NCBI GenBank assembly: GCA_026745465.1
Contig: JACYXH010000310.1
Location: 4,688,501-4,752,500 of the forward strand
Direction of reading: 5' to 3'
Length of the DNA: 64,000 nucleotides
Source of the DNA: Lota lota
Taxonomy: Eukaryota; Chordata; Actinopteri; Gadiformes; Lotidae
Each line of letters opens with the position of its first letter. The first letter of the stretch is position 1. The translations under genes were made by a program, and so were the position numbers. The notes beneath the pieces were generated by a model that ran no database searches, had not been told where the DNA came from, and saw only the letters and a list, made by a program, of their open reading frames with translations. Positions 1 through 8,571 of the stretch are shown here, piece after piece.

Positions 1-1581
1 CCTATTCAATGGTTGTATGGTGAATGGTTGCCACACTACCTAGGGTGACACGATCAAAGCAGCAACACACTGACATATATTAAGGTATCATGAGCACAAA
101 GCCTGCCACTACACCATGGTTTAGTCATGAAAATCCCACAGTCCAAGGTAGCCATCATCAGTAACATCCCCAAAATATTGGAACAGTAGCAGATTTTCTG
201 TTTTAGCTCCCGCTGTACTTGTTTCTTTTGATTATTTTCAAAAGTTCACTACATTTTTTAAATCTGTATATTGAAAATAAATATGTATTTAGCAAATACA
301 TTTTTAGTCATACAAATATCTAAAGTTCCAAGAAACAAAGTAAATAAAAACATAAGTGAATAAAATGGTTTTTATTAACAGATATATATTTTTTCTTTTG
401 CGTCAATCTATTATGAATGTAACAAGTACAAAGCTAAAAGACAAACCAATGTGCCACTGTCTCCAAGATTTGTAGAGCCTTTTGTTTGTAGAGTTTTATA
501 TGTCTAAAACACAGGTATTTAGAGGATAGCAAAAGCCATTCGTATTGCCTAGCAACTGCCAAGCAAAAAGGGAAAAAAAACAAAGGAGAAGGAATCAAAC
601 AAGCAAAGATCAAATCTTGTGGCATAATGCTGCCATCTACCTATGGACAGGCACTAACAAACAACCTCAAATATATACCTATCGCTCAAATGTCAGAGAA
701 AGGGAAAAAGAGAGTATAGATGTTAATGTCAATCACCAGGACACAAAGTGTACTACATTGCCGTGCTGCGGTGTTGATCGAAAGTGGAGACATCAGATTG
801 CGGACCAACACGCGATAGAGAAAAAAAAGATGAAAGGTCTACGAAAGGTTTGACGTCCTTGACGACATCTCAGAGCAGTTTGAAGTCAAGACACGAGATA
901 AGTCAGCAGAGAATCAAAGCCACGGCGCTAAAGTTTGTAGGACAAGTCTTTTCTTTCACCTTGGTTCTCTTACCCAACCTCAAGGCCACTGCATCATGGT
1001 TGGGCCTTCCCTGTTGGCAAAAGCAGACCTTTTTTTGTATGGATTTGGATAGATGTGTTGATTGTTCCAAGATCTTTGGGTGCCATGGTGGATTGTCAAG
1101 GCACGTTCGTTTCAACCATATTTGAATTCGGCTATACATTTCCCTCTAAATTAGAACCTTTCATTGAGGTTGTATGTCTGCAGAGTTCAACAGAGGAATG
1201 ATTTTGAATGTTAGAGGAAGTGAGAGTCACCCAAGTCCATGTGTGCCAACCAAGTATGGACCGATATTGATTGATATGAACAGTTTTAAACTAAAATCTT
1301 GAAAATGATACTATTAATGTTGTTGTTTCATTCTATACAATGTCTACACAGACATCCTTCTCCATGCTTGAACACACGTTTGGAGAATGAGACAATAACA
1401 ATTGAGCAAATGAAATGTGAAAGTACAACGATAAATTAAAAGAGCAGTGCATGATCACTTGTAACTGATGTAGCCACGAATGCAACCGAAAATGGGTGCG
1501 AAACGGCACGACAAAAAGCAACCAAACAACAAGATGTTCTCGTCGAACGCGGCTACGAGCACCGGGCTTCTCGGGGTTTAC
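1..1581 (-). other. clip2 intron 9, partial; no further exon found
   Basis: Sequence downstream of exon 9 in the direction of the gene. I looked for the next conserved coiled-coil segment (VAEKSR-LELE type) on the minus strand and did not find it, so the intron probably runs past position 1. The left 450 bases are AT-rich without recognisable structure. On the plus strand a C2H2-finger-like peptide is encoded near 1054-1119 (separate entry). Confidence 0.6.
1039..1125 (+). pseudogene. Possible relic: single C2H2 zinc-finger-like peptide
   Basis: A plus-strand frame encodes MDLDRCVDCSKIFG followed by CHGGLSRHVRFNHI and a stop. Spacing C-x2-C-x3-F-x5-L-x2-H-x4-H fits the C2H2 consensus at every fixed position. 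It lies antisense inside a clip2 intron with no neighbouring fingers. Single N-terminal fingers of this type occur in R2/NeSL-type LINEs and in many zinc-finger genes, so a retroposed or LINE-derived relic is possible; chance is also possible in 64 kb of six-frame sequence. Confidence 0.2.
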
Positions 1582-1686
1582 CCTGTTGGTTTCTAAATCT
1601 TTCTGGAGCGCCCCTGCTCTTGATTTCTCAAGCAGCAGACTCTGCTCCAGCTGACGTATGCGTGCGTGCTCCAGTTTCGTCTGAGT
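1582..1686 (-). CDS. clip2: clip2 coding exon 9: coiled coil, in-frame cassette of 105 nt
   Basis: Acceptor CTCTCTCTGTAG before ACTCAGACG (start 1686); donor CAACAGG followed by GTAAAC (end 1582). 105 nt, exactly 35 codons, phase 0 on both sides. It encodes TQTKLEHARIRQLEQSLLLE then KSRAGALQKDLETNR, which aligns with the mammalian CLIP2 segment starting TQTQLEHARI. Because both borders are in phase 0, skipping the exon would shorten the coiled coil by five heptads without a frame change, so it is a plausible alternative cassette. It is the last clip2 exon I can find in the window. Confidence 0.93.
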
Positions 1687-2855
1687 CTACAGAGAGAGGG
1701 GGATAGAAATAGAGAAAGGGAAAGGTGGAGGAAGTAAGAGAGGAAAGAGGACGAAAAATAACGCAGGGCAAGAAACCCAGAATACAGATCGAGGAGATAT
1801 CCCATGTGGAAAGAAGATCAGAAAGGAAAAGAAAATCAAGTCATCATTTTTTTACCTGGTAAAAATAGGAATATGTCTTTGAGTATGTGGTTGTGCATTA
1901 TCTCTACTCAAAACAAACTTTAAATGCTTTGCATGGTAAAAGGAAAAAGTGAGTTCCAGTAAGAAATGCATGCAGCACGTCTACACCAAATGTGTTTTAT
2001 CGCTCAACGTGTTTCTCCTGTGTTCTTTTCAGACCTTTCATCCCATGCGATTGGAAATAGAAATGAGAAATTATACAGACGACAGGGTAATTGAGAGGAA
2101 AAAAAGTGCCAGTGGGTTGTATTATCAGCTACAGCGTTGCTGTTGATGTTGGATCATTCAGGGCTTTGAACTCACTCCCAGTAAAGACCCGATGATCACT
2201 AGAGTGAGTGGGTGGAGGATGGTGGTCGGGGGCAAGGATTTGGATTGGGGATTTAGGTCAGAATCCCCCTCAATCAAGATGAAACAGAGTCTTGCTTGTT
2301 CAGCTTGTACTTACCCATGTCATCGATACTGTCAGACAAACAGAGTATAAAACTGTGCCATGGCACCATGGCACAATGCTCAACCAATAGAAACTTGAGT
2401 CTGCCTTTTCCATCAGATATAATTTGAATGGTAATTAAACCATGCCTCATCCTATTATGGTGCTACACCAATTATCTGTTTTATCCTCCTTTATAAGTCA
2501 ACATTGAGTGTATTTACTGGAAAAAGTATGCAAATACAATACAAGGTACAATACAGCACACTTACAGAGTATAAAAAGCCTCACTTGTGCTTGTCTGCAA
2601 AAACGTTGGACATAAAATGCCCAATGAGATGCAGCCGGAGCAAATGTTGGCCAATGAATTTCAGATAAACATGTGGCAGACTGAACGAGAACGCACCCAT
2701 TGTTTCACATGTTTTAAATATTTAGCTAGCATTTGATTCTTTAGTTGTTTTTTATCAGTCAGACCATGTCTGCCCATCAATATTGTGTTTTTTCCAATGA
2801 ATCCACCCAAGATGATCAAACTGGTTTCTGGTGTTTGTGTGCGCTGACAGAATAC
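1687..2855 (-). other. clip2 intron 8
   Basis: No exon, RNA gene or clear repeat recognised. It contains purine-rich sequence just upstream of exon 9 (whose minus-strand reading forms the exon's polypyrimidine tract) and otherwise unremarkable AT-rich sequence. Confidence 0.6.
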
Positions 2856-2916
2856 CTCCAGGTCTCCTTTTGTAATGGACTCCTCCTCCACTCTGAACTG
2901 GAGGTCCTCCACCTTC
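2856..2916 (-). CDS. clip2: clip2 coding exon 8: coiled coil (61 nt)
   Basis: Acceptor CCTCACAG before GAAGGTGG (start 2916); donor CTGGAG followed by GTATTC (end 2856). The first G completes the split arginine codon of exon 7 and the 20 following codons read [20 protein letters not shown], identical to the mammalian CLIP2 segment as I know it. Complete identity over a whole 20-residue exon in a coiled coil is notable. The donor is not a perfect consensus (GTATTC) but the next exon continues in phase 0 with the expected sequence. Confidence 0.95.
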
Positions 2917-3222
2917 CTGTGAGGACAGGAAGTCACGGTGAGGTAACATAATAGCTTCCCACTTTCTGTCTACCCCCTGGCCTCTTCATTGTCATGACAC
3001 TGTCAATGCAACCTTTATATGGAATATTGTAATTATTGAAACACAATGCCATGTTATAGCAAAGTTAGCACAAAGCATGACGTGCATTTCATTGTCTAAA
3101 ATGTGAACCATATATGTTTAAATCATCGTGTCCTAAACACAAAATAGTGTAAACATTACACTAGTAACTATACCAACAACATATGTAGTCTAGAAGTTGC
3201 AACGGAGATGTGACTTGCATAC

Positions 3223-3326
3223 CTTTTCTCTTCTTCAAGCTGATTGGCTAGTTCCACTTTGTCTTTTTGCGCGCTGGCTAGCATGGTTTTCACCTGCTGA
3301 ATGGTGTTCTCATTCTCTGTGACATA
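3223..3326 (-). CDS. clip2: clip2 coding exon 7: coiled coil
   Basis: Acceptor AACACAG before TATGTCACAG (start 3326); donor GAAAAG followed by GTATGC (end 3223), leaving AG of a split arginine codon. It encodes residues 401-434, beginning YVTENENTIQQVKTMLASAQ and ending KDKVELANQLEEEK. The start YV-E and the end LSNQLEEERR of the human exon match; the middle is diverged, as expected for a coiled coil where only heptad positions are constrained. It falls between the ATG tracks of longer open frames and would be missed by a simple ORF search. Confidence 0.9.
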
Positions 3327-4131
3327 CTGTGTTTAAAACAACAACAACAAAACACGTACTAGTTAGTGCAAGTACATGTTTGTTTAAAGACATGCTCAAG
3401 TTCTCAAAGTTGCTCAAAGCTCTGAGAGAATAATAAACTTTTAGCTAGTTTGAGTGAAAAAGTGGACCACTAATCAGCTCATTAGCTCCAGTATAGCCTT
3501 CACTCCCCTGCTGTTGCTCTCCAGGCACTGCCAGCAGCTCGCTGGCTTTAAACGAATCAAAACTTGGCCGTGATTTGATCCTCAGTGGGCCTTATTCACC
3601 TAGCGGCCATCTTGGTGCTTAACATTGGCGAGAACTGAGTGCGGAATCTCTCCACTCTATTATGATGGCCGCTAGGTGAATAAGGCCCATGACTTTTCAA
3701 TATCTCCCTCAGTGAAATCACACTATTTTTCAACATCAAATGACATAAGATATTCTAACCCATAGAATACCTAACCCTCCGGAATCAAAATAAAACTAAA
3801 TAAAACTAAACTACAGTTTTCAACCAAACCCAAGGAATAACTTAAATCCAAGGGTCCCTTATTTTATCATCAGATGTGATGTAAATTAGCCATTACAAGC
3901 CTACGCACTGTACCAAGTGGTAGGCTGAGCTAGCTTACCAGTGCAATATCAAACTAAAAAGCCTGATGGCGCTGTGACTATGCATGTTATATGCACACCC
4001 TAAATTCCGTAAGTAAAACGGAGAGTTAAAATGGAATATCGGTGCCCATGCATAGTAATGACTCGGCTCTCAGGAGGAGCTACGTTATTGCTATGTTATA
4101 GTGAACAACACACATTACAGAAGGGGGTTAC
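3327..4131 (-). other. clip2 intron 6
   Basis: Unique sequence except for the 25-bp perfect inverted repeat element at 3587-3688 and a short AAACTAAATAA-type stretch near 3790. No exon seen. Confidence 0.6.
3587..3688. mobile_element. Foldback element with perfect 25-bp inverted repeats
   Basis: Left arm 3587-3611 begins GGGCCTTATTCACC and continues TAGCGGCCATC; the right arm 3664-3688 is its exact reverse complement. The spacer is 52 bp. Total length is 102 bp with no coding capacity, which fits a very small MITE or a hairpin-forming palindrome. A flanking target duplication is not clear. Perfect arms suggest a young insertion or ongoing arm correction. Confidence 0.6.
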
Positions 4132-4329
4132 CTGCGCGTGCTGGTTCTTGAGGATTCCCATCTCCTTCTCCACCTGGCAGATGTGGCTGGTGGCCTTGGC
4201 TACCTCGGCCCGCTCCAGGTCCCGCTCGGCCAGGAGCTGCTCGATGTGCTGCTGCTTCTCCTTCAGCGCCTCCTGAAGCGCAGTCGTGCCCGAGATCTTG
4301 CGGGCGTAGCGGGACGACGTCTCAGTTAG
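4132..4329 (-). CDS. clip2: clip2 coding exon 6: start of coiled coil
   Basis: Acceptor CTTCCCGCAG before CTAACTGAG (start 4329); donor GCGCAG followed by GTAACC (end 4132). It is 198 nt, phase 0 on both sides. It encodes residues 335-400, [16 protein letters not shown], then [40 protein letters not shown] and [10 protein letters not shown]. This heptad-patterned segment starts the long parallel coiled coil through which CLIPs dimerise. Near identity to mammalian CLIP2 over the first 50 residues makes the identification secure. Its acceptor region is copied twice upstream in the intron (decoys near 4541 and 5407). Confidence 0.96.
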
Positions 4330-4394
4330 CTGCGGGAAGAGAGGGCGCACCGGGTTAAAAGAGGGCGATCGGCCGTTGGTGGTGGCACATGGTA

Positions 4395-5268
4395 TATCAT
4401 TTGTGAACCAAATATAAGATCAATCGATCAGCAGAGCCTGGACATAATTACTAATTCAGCTACATTCGGAAGGAAAATCCTGAAAGACGTATTGATGCTT
4501 TTATTCATCTCCCATACAGCAGCATTGTATAGTCCGTGTTAGCTGCAGGAAGAGAGGGCACACCGGGATGAAAGAGGGCGGTCGGTTGGTGGTGGTGGGT
4601 GGAGGAGGGCCAGGGGGATGGACAAGAGAGGGAAAAAGCAAAAGTGAAGTGAAATACAACATTAGGACAAAAAGAGAGTGACTGTGGAGGGTTTTGTAAT
4701 GAGAGGTGGCCTGGGAGTGGTGTACAAGGTAGCGAAAGGATGGATGAGACAAGAGAGACAAGATCTGTCCTTTGCCACTAGAGGGTGCTCTAGTACTAGA
4801 CCTTTTCAATCGGTTTAATTCAATGGCAGATGATTTGCAAATGGTTGTTTTTACTTCCGTTCCGCCTGGGCTATGTTTGAATAGAGCGGCTGAGTTCAGG
4901 AAACACAGGAGTGCTCTCCAGGCTAGCAGCACAGAGGGAACTGAGCTTTTCTGACGCCTGTTTGGTCTGGAAACCTCAAAAGGAAATGAAGCCATTGCAG
5001 CTTTGAAACCAACATTGAGGATCCCTGCATGCTACAAGCTAAGGGACCTGTTCTCTTATTTCTAACACAATAAACACCAACTATGAAACACAAGTGCACA
5101 AAGTATTACCTAGTAATAGTTAATGTTGTTTGTTAATTGTTGTCATATAAAGCAGTTTTAGCATCTCAACAGTATACTATATTTTCAAATGCATTATTGC
5201 ACACATCTTTGATTTGAATTTCTCATTGCAGTTATTAAATGGCAGTACCGAACACACTGAATATACAC
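4395..5268. repeat. Tandem duplication unit A (~874 bp) in clip2 intron 5
   Basis: Aligns collinearly with 5270-6105: for example TTGTGAACCAAATATAAG at 4401 against TTGTGCACCAAATATAAG at 5275, the GGTGGAGGAGGGCCAGGGGG block, CACTAGAGGGT, CATAAAGCAGTTTTAGCAT and GAACACACTGA all recur in the same order. By eye identity is high with small indels. It contains a copy of the exon 6 acceptor region near 4541. Direct head-to-tail orientation indicates local tandem duplication, not independent insertions. Confidence 0.85.
4522..4560 (-). promoter_or_regulatory. Decoy 3' splice site (copy in unit A)
   Basis: On the minus strand, CTCTCTTCCTGCAG is followed by CTAACACGGACT, a near copy of the true exon 6 acceptor CTCTCTTCCCGCAG / CTAACTGAGACG at 4329. 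The pyrimidine tract is, if anything, slightly better than the true one. Joined to exon 5 in phase 0 it would add 13 codons (LTRTIQCCCMGDE) and stop. Use of this site is inference; no donor for a closed exon is obvious. Confidence 0.5.
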
Positions 5269-5269
5269 T

Positions 5270-6105
5270 ATTATTTGTGCACCAAATATAAGGTCAATCA
5301 ATCAGGAGAGACATTATTAGCTACTCAGCTTAATCTGGATGGAAACTCTTGAAAGATATAATGATGCTGTTAGTCATCTCCCATACAGCAGCATAGTATT
5401 GTCCGCGTTAGCTTCAGGAACAGAGGGAGCAACAAAAAGAGGGCGGTTGGTTGGTGGTGCTGGGTGGAGGAGGGCCAGGGGGACGGACAGGAGAAAGGAA
5501 AAGTGAAGTGAAATACATGTTTTGTAATGAGGGGTGGACTGGGAGTGGTGTACAAGGTAGCGAAAGGATGGCTTGAAGCAAGATGGTGTTCTGTTCTTGG
5601 CCACTAGAGGGTACTCTAGTAGTAGACCTTTTAAATCGGTTCAATTCAATGGCAAATTATTTGCAAATGGTAGTTTTTACTTTCGTTCCGCCTGGGCTAT
5701 GTCTGAATAGAGGGACTGAGTTCAGGAAACACAGGAGTGCTCTCCAGGCTAGCAGCACCAAGAGACCGGGGAACTGGGCTTTTCTGACGCCTGTTTGGCC
5801 TGGAAACCTCAAAAAGAAATGAAGCCATTGCAGCTTTGAAACCAACCTTGAGGATCCCTGCATGCTAGAAGCTAAGGAACCTGTTCTCTTATTTCTAACA
5901 CAATAACCACCAACTATGAAACACAAGTGCACAAAGTATTAACTAGTAATAGATAATGCTGTCTGTTTACTGTCATATAAAGCAGTTTTAGCATGTCAGC
6001 AATAGACTTCATTTCTTAATGCATTATTGCACACATCTATGATTGCCATTTATCTTTGTATTTCCTATATGCTAGTACAGAACACACTGAGAGTATACAT
6101 ACTAT
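5270..6105. repeat. Tandem duplication unit B in clip2 intron 5
   Basis: Second copy of the unit at 4395-5268, spacing 874 bp. It keeps the same order of blocks, including a second decoy acceptor region near 5407. A third truncated copy begins at about 6107 (CATTATTAGCTATTCGG against CATTATTAGCTACTCAG) and fades out near 6190 after CAGCAGCATA. The array is therefore about 2.2 units plus the original acceptor region next to exon 6 (4322-4383). Confidence 0.85.
5388..5425 (-). promoter_or_regulatory. Decoy 3' splice site (copy in unit B)
   Basis: On the minus strand CCTCTGTTCCTGAAG is followed by CTAACGCGGAC; the homologous position of the unit A decoy. Here the AG is preceded by A instead of C (GAAG), which weakens it. 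If used from exon 5 it would add LTRTILCCCMGDD and stop, almost the same tail as unit A. Confidence 0.4.
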
Positions 6106-6106
6106 A

Positions 6107-6190
6107 CATTATTAGCTATTCGGTTAAATTTGGGTGGAAAATCCTGAAAGACATATTGATGTTGTAAGTCATATCCTATACAGCAGCATA
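6107..6190. repeat. Truncated third copy (unit C) of the intron 5 duplication
   Basis: Matches the start of units A and B: ATTAGCTATTCGG, then a GGAAAATCCTGAAAGACAT block, a TATTGATG block and CTATACAGCAGCATA. The similarity ends before the acceptor-like sequence, so this copy has no decoy splice site. Confidence 0.7.
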
Positions 6191-6597
6191 GGATATACAC
6201 TGGAGGACACTGGTCTGATATGCAGCAATACAGATGTCTTATTACTCCACAATTGTCTGAGGTACAGCGACCTATACTAAGGTATAGTTGTCCAAGAAAA
6301 CCCCTTAAACAAAGATCCAATTTGAAAAACCATATTGAGAAGTAAGTAAATAAGTTCAATCTGTAAGTGTACACTGTAGTACTTTCGTTGTAATGGATCC
6401 AAACTGCATTAAAGATAGGACTTTTAACCAACCTAGGCGTAAAACGGCTTAAAATCAGCCCGAACCTTGAATATCCTCACACCTGGCTTCCTTTTGCAAC
6501 ATAGTTTCAACAATGGGCGTGGATTAGCTTAAAATCAGCCCAATCCTTGTACCCTGTTAACATTCTCCACTCTCTCAAGAATACACATCATTGGTTG

Positions 6598-6691
6598 TGG
6601 GGCGGCATTGGCTCAGGAGGTAGAGCTGGTTGTCTGTCAACTGGAAGGTTGCTGGTTCAATCTCCGGTTCCGACTAGCAAATTGTAGTCTA
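6598..6691 (+). mobile_element. tRNA-derived SINE, 5' head (interrupted copy)
   Basis: A-box-like TGGCTCAGGAGG (6609-6620) and B-box-like GGTTCAATCTCC (6654-6665) in the spacing of a tRNA promoter, preceded by GGGGCGGCA as in a common fish SINE head. The body of this SINE resumes at 7243 after an inserted block. A tRNA gene is excluded because the cloverleaf cannot be completed and the 3' half is a SINE body. Confidence 0.65.
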
Positions 6692-7242
6692 GTGATACCA
6701 GATGATTGAAGATATCTGCGCCTACCAAATGTCTGAGAATTTCTAAATGCAAGATAGTTGTTTGAATGGCGGTGAGAGCGGACGTTAACAGACTTACCCC
6801 CATTACATTTGAGGAGAGTGTTTCACCCCATTCTCCTCTGTAGTGAAACAAATTGGATATAGCGAATCTCTTTGTTCGCAGAGAGAGCTTTTTAAAACAC
6901 TGAAAATGGATTTACTGAGAAAAGTTACATTATTTGATTCAATTTCATTGAATGTGTGCTCAGGGCACAAGATCTGTGAAATTAAAGGATTTCTAGCGAC
7001 TTCATTTAAATATTTTTTACCCAGGATGAGAAAGACGGGTTGGTATGACAAGTATTTACAATCACCCACTACTTCTGCATGTCACCGCACCGATATGAAG
7101 GGCCACCCTTAAGGCTTTCGATTGGTTCTGCAAGGCAGAGGTTTTTTTAACTCTCTGATCATTTCCACTCAGTTTAAGCAACGAAACCTGGGAGATTGAG
7201 CTCAGTCTCTAGTTGAGCGAGGCGTTTAGAGACTGACTTGTG
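6692..7242. mobile_element. ~551-bp insertion inside a SINE, flanked by AGTCTA
   Basis: The SINE head ends and its body resumes on either side of this block, and the 6-bp sequence AGTCTA is present at both junctions (6686-6691 and 7243-7248), as expected for a target-site duplication. The block has no long open frame. Near its right end CAGTCTCTA and TAGAGACTG form a 9-bp hairpin. The family is not recognised. Confidence 0.5.
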
Positions 7243-7432
7243 AGTCTAAGGAAAGTGTTGAGGTGTCTCTGAGCAAGACACCTTACCCTAAATGCTCCCG
7301 ACGAGCTAGCTGTTGCCATGCAGGTTTGACTTCGCTGTCAGTGTATGAATGGCTGAGGCACTAATTGTAAAGCGCTTTAAGTGGACACAGGTAAGAAAAG
7401 CGCTACATAAAAGCAGTCCATTTAACATTAAC
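7243..7432 (+). mobile_element. SINE 3' body and tail (continuation of 6598-6691)
   Basis: Contains the fish SINE body blocks TGTCTCTGAGCAAGACACC, CCATGCAGG, GTGTATGAATGGC, TGTAAAGCGCTTTAAGTGG and AAGAAAAGCGCTACATAAA followed by GCAGTCCATTTAACATT. These form the usual 3' part of the SINE whose head lies at 6598-6691. The end is 55 bp from the 3' splice end of exon 5 (7487). Confidence 0.75.
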
Positions 7433-7486
7433 CACACAGGCTTGCTCTTGCAAAACAATAATTGTTCTATTCTTGGCTTAGCTTAC

Positions 7487-7700
7487 CAGTCCGGCGCGAC
7501 TGGGCCTTCCCCCTACGGAGCTGGCCACGGAGCTGACGGAGCTGATGGAGGAGCTGCTGGGGCTGTGGGCCAGGGAGGACACCCCCATGGCCATTCTCTT
7601 GCTTTTCTTGGCCTTGGCCGGACTGGTGGAGGGGAAGCCGATGCGGATCACCTTGTGGACGGGGGCAAACAGCCCGAACTTGGGAAGGCACTGGAAGTAC
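7487..7700 (-). CDS. clip2: clip2 coding exon 5: end of CAP-Gly 2 and serine-rich region
   Basis: Acceptor CGAACAG before GTACTTCC (start 7700); donor CGGACTG followed by GTAAGC (end 7487), phase 0. It encodes [20 protein letters not shown] closing CAP-Gly 2, then [15 protein letters not shown] with a lysine-rich patch, then the serine-rich [20 protein letters not shown] (residues about 308-330) and RPSRAGL. In the CLIP family the basic/serine-rich flank strengthens microtubule binding and is a phosphorylation target; that is family knowledge, not shown here. The downstream intron contains the ~874-bp tandem duplication with decoy acceptors. Confidence 0.96.
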
Positions 7701-8446
7701 CTGTTCGAGGTGAAGTGTAGATAGACAGGAAGTTGGGTCTGAGTTTGTCTTTAGAACAACAAAAGGTATGGGTCTTTTTTTGTTTGTTTAGTTACTTAAT
7801 GCCCATGGGTCGCCTGCCATCTGCCATGTGTAAATACTTTATTGACATGAGCTGTATCTGGAAACTGAAGTCAGGTTTTTTCCACAGCTCTGGACGCAGG
7901 GATGAAAGTTGAATTGTCAGCAATTAATAATGAAGTAATCATTAACATGTATGACTGTGTGGTGTACGTTTTAGAATAGGTATCGCCGTTTGCTGTTGTA
8001 AGTAGTTACTGCTGAAAGTCAATGCTGCTAAGGCAGTTGTTTATCAACTAAGGAAACGAGTGTCTTCTACTGATTTAGAGTACAACATACTAACACTGTC
8101 AGCAGTTAATGCTTCATCGATTTAAATCACCTGATGAGGATTTTATGTTAAGTGGATTAAAGATGTCAAAAGGAGTATTTACAGACATGATAAACGAATA
8201 AAGGTGCAGAGACAGTTCTTTCAATGCAGTGGACAATATTTAAATGCTGTTATTATAGCAGGGAAAATATCGGCGACAAATGACGTATGTTATATTCTAA
8301 TAATGAATGACATATGACATACCAAGGTGCTCATACTGAGTGCAACATATCAGCAAGCATTCAACAGCAATTACATTCATTTGACTAGTTCCTAGTCCAT
8401 TCAATCTTGCTGTACACATCACTATGTGCTACTGTTATCCGCGTAC
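7701..8446 (-). other. clip2 intron 4
   Basis: AT-rich unique sequence between exons 4 and 5. No repeat or exon recognised. Confidence 0.6.
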
Positions 8447-8571
8447 CTGGTGCCAGCGACTGCACCGTCGTTCTTCCCCAGGGGCTCGTCCAGCTCCACG
8501 CCGCACCATTCCCCCTTTGCAAAGTCTGTCTCGCCGATGTAGCGCACTGCGCCCATCTTGGTGCCGCCCAC
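8447..8571 (-). CDS. clip2: clip2 coding exon 4: core of CAP-Gly domain 2
   Basis: Acceptor TTCTCAG before GTGGGCGG (start 8571); donor ACCAG followed by GTACGC (end 8447), leaving an arginine codon split AG|G. It encodes residues 222-263: [20 protein letters not shown], then [20 protein letters not shown]. The GKNDG signature (253-257) and the tryptophan of EWCG are intact, so the second CAP-Gly should be able to bind tubulin/EB tails. Domain 2 is thus divided over exons 3, 4 and 5. It differs from human CLIP2 by only a few conservative changes from memory (T to M, V to A, V to I). Confidence 0.96.
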
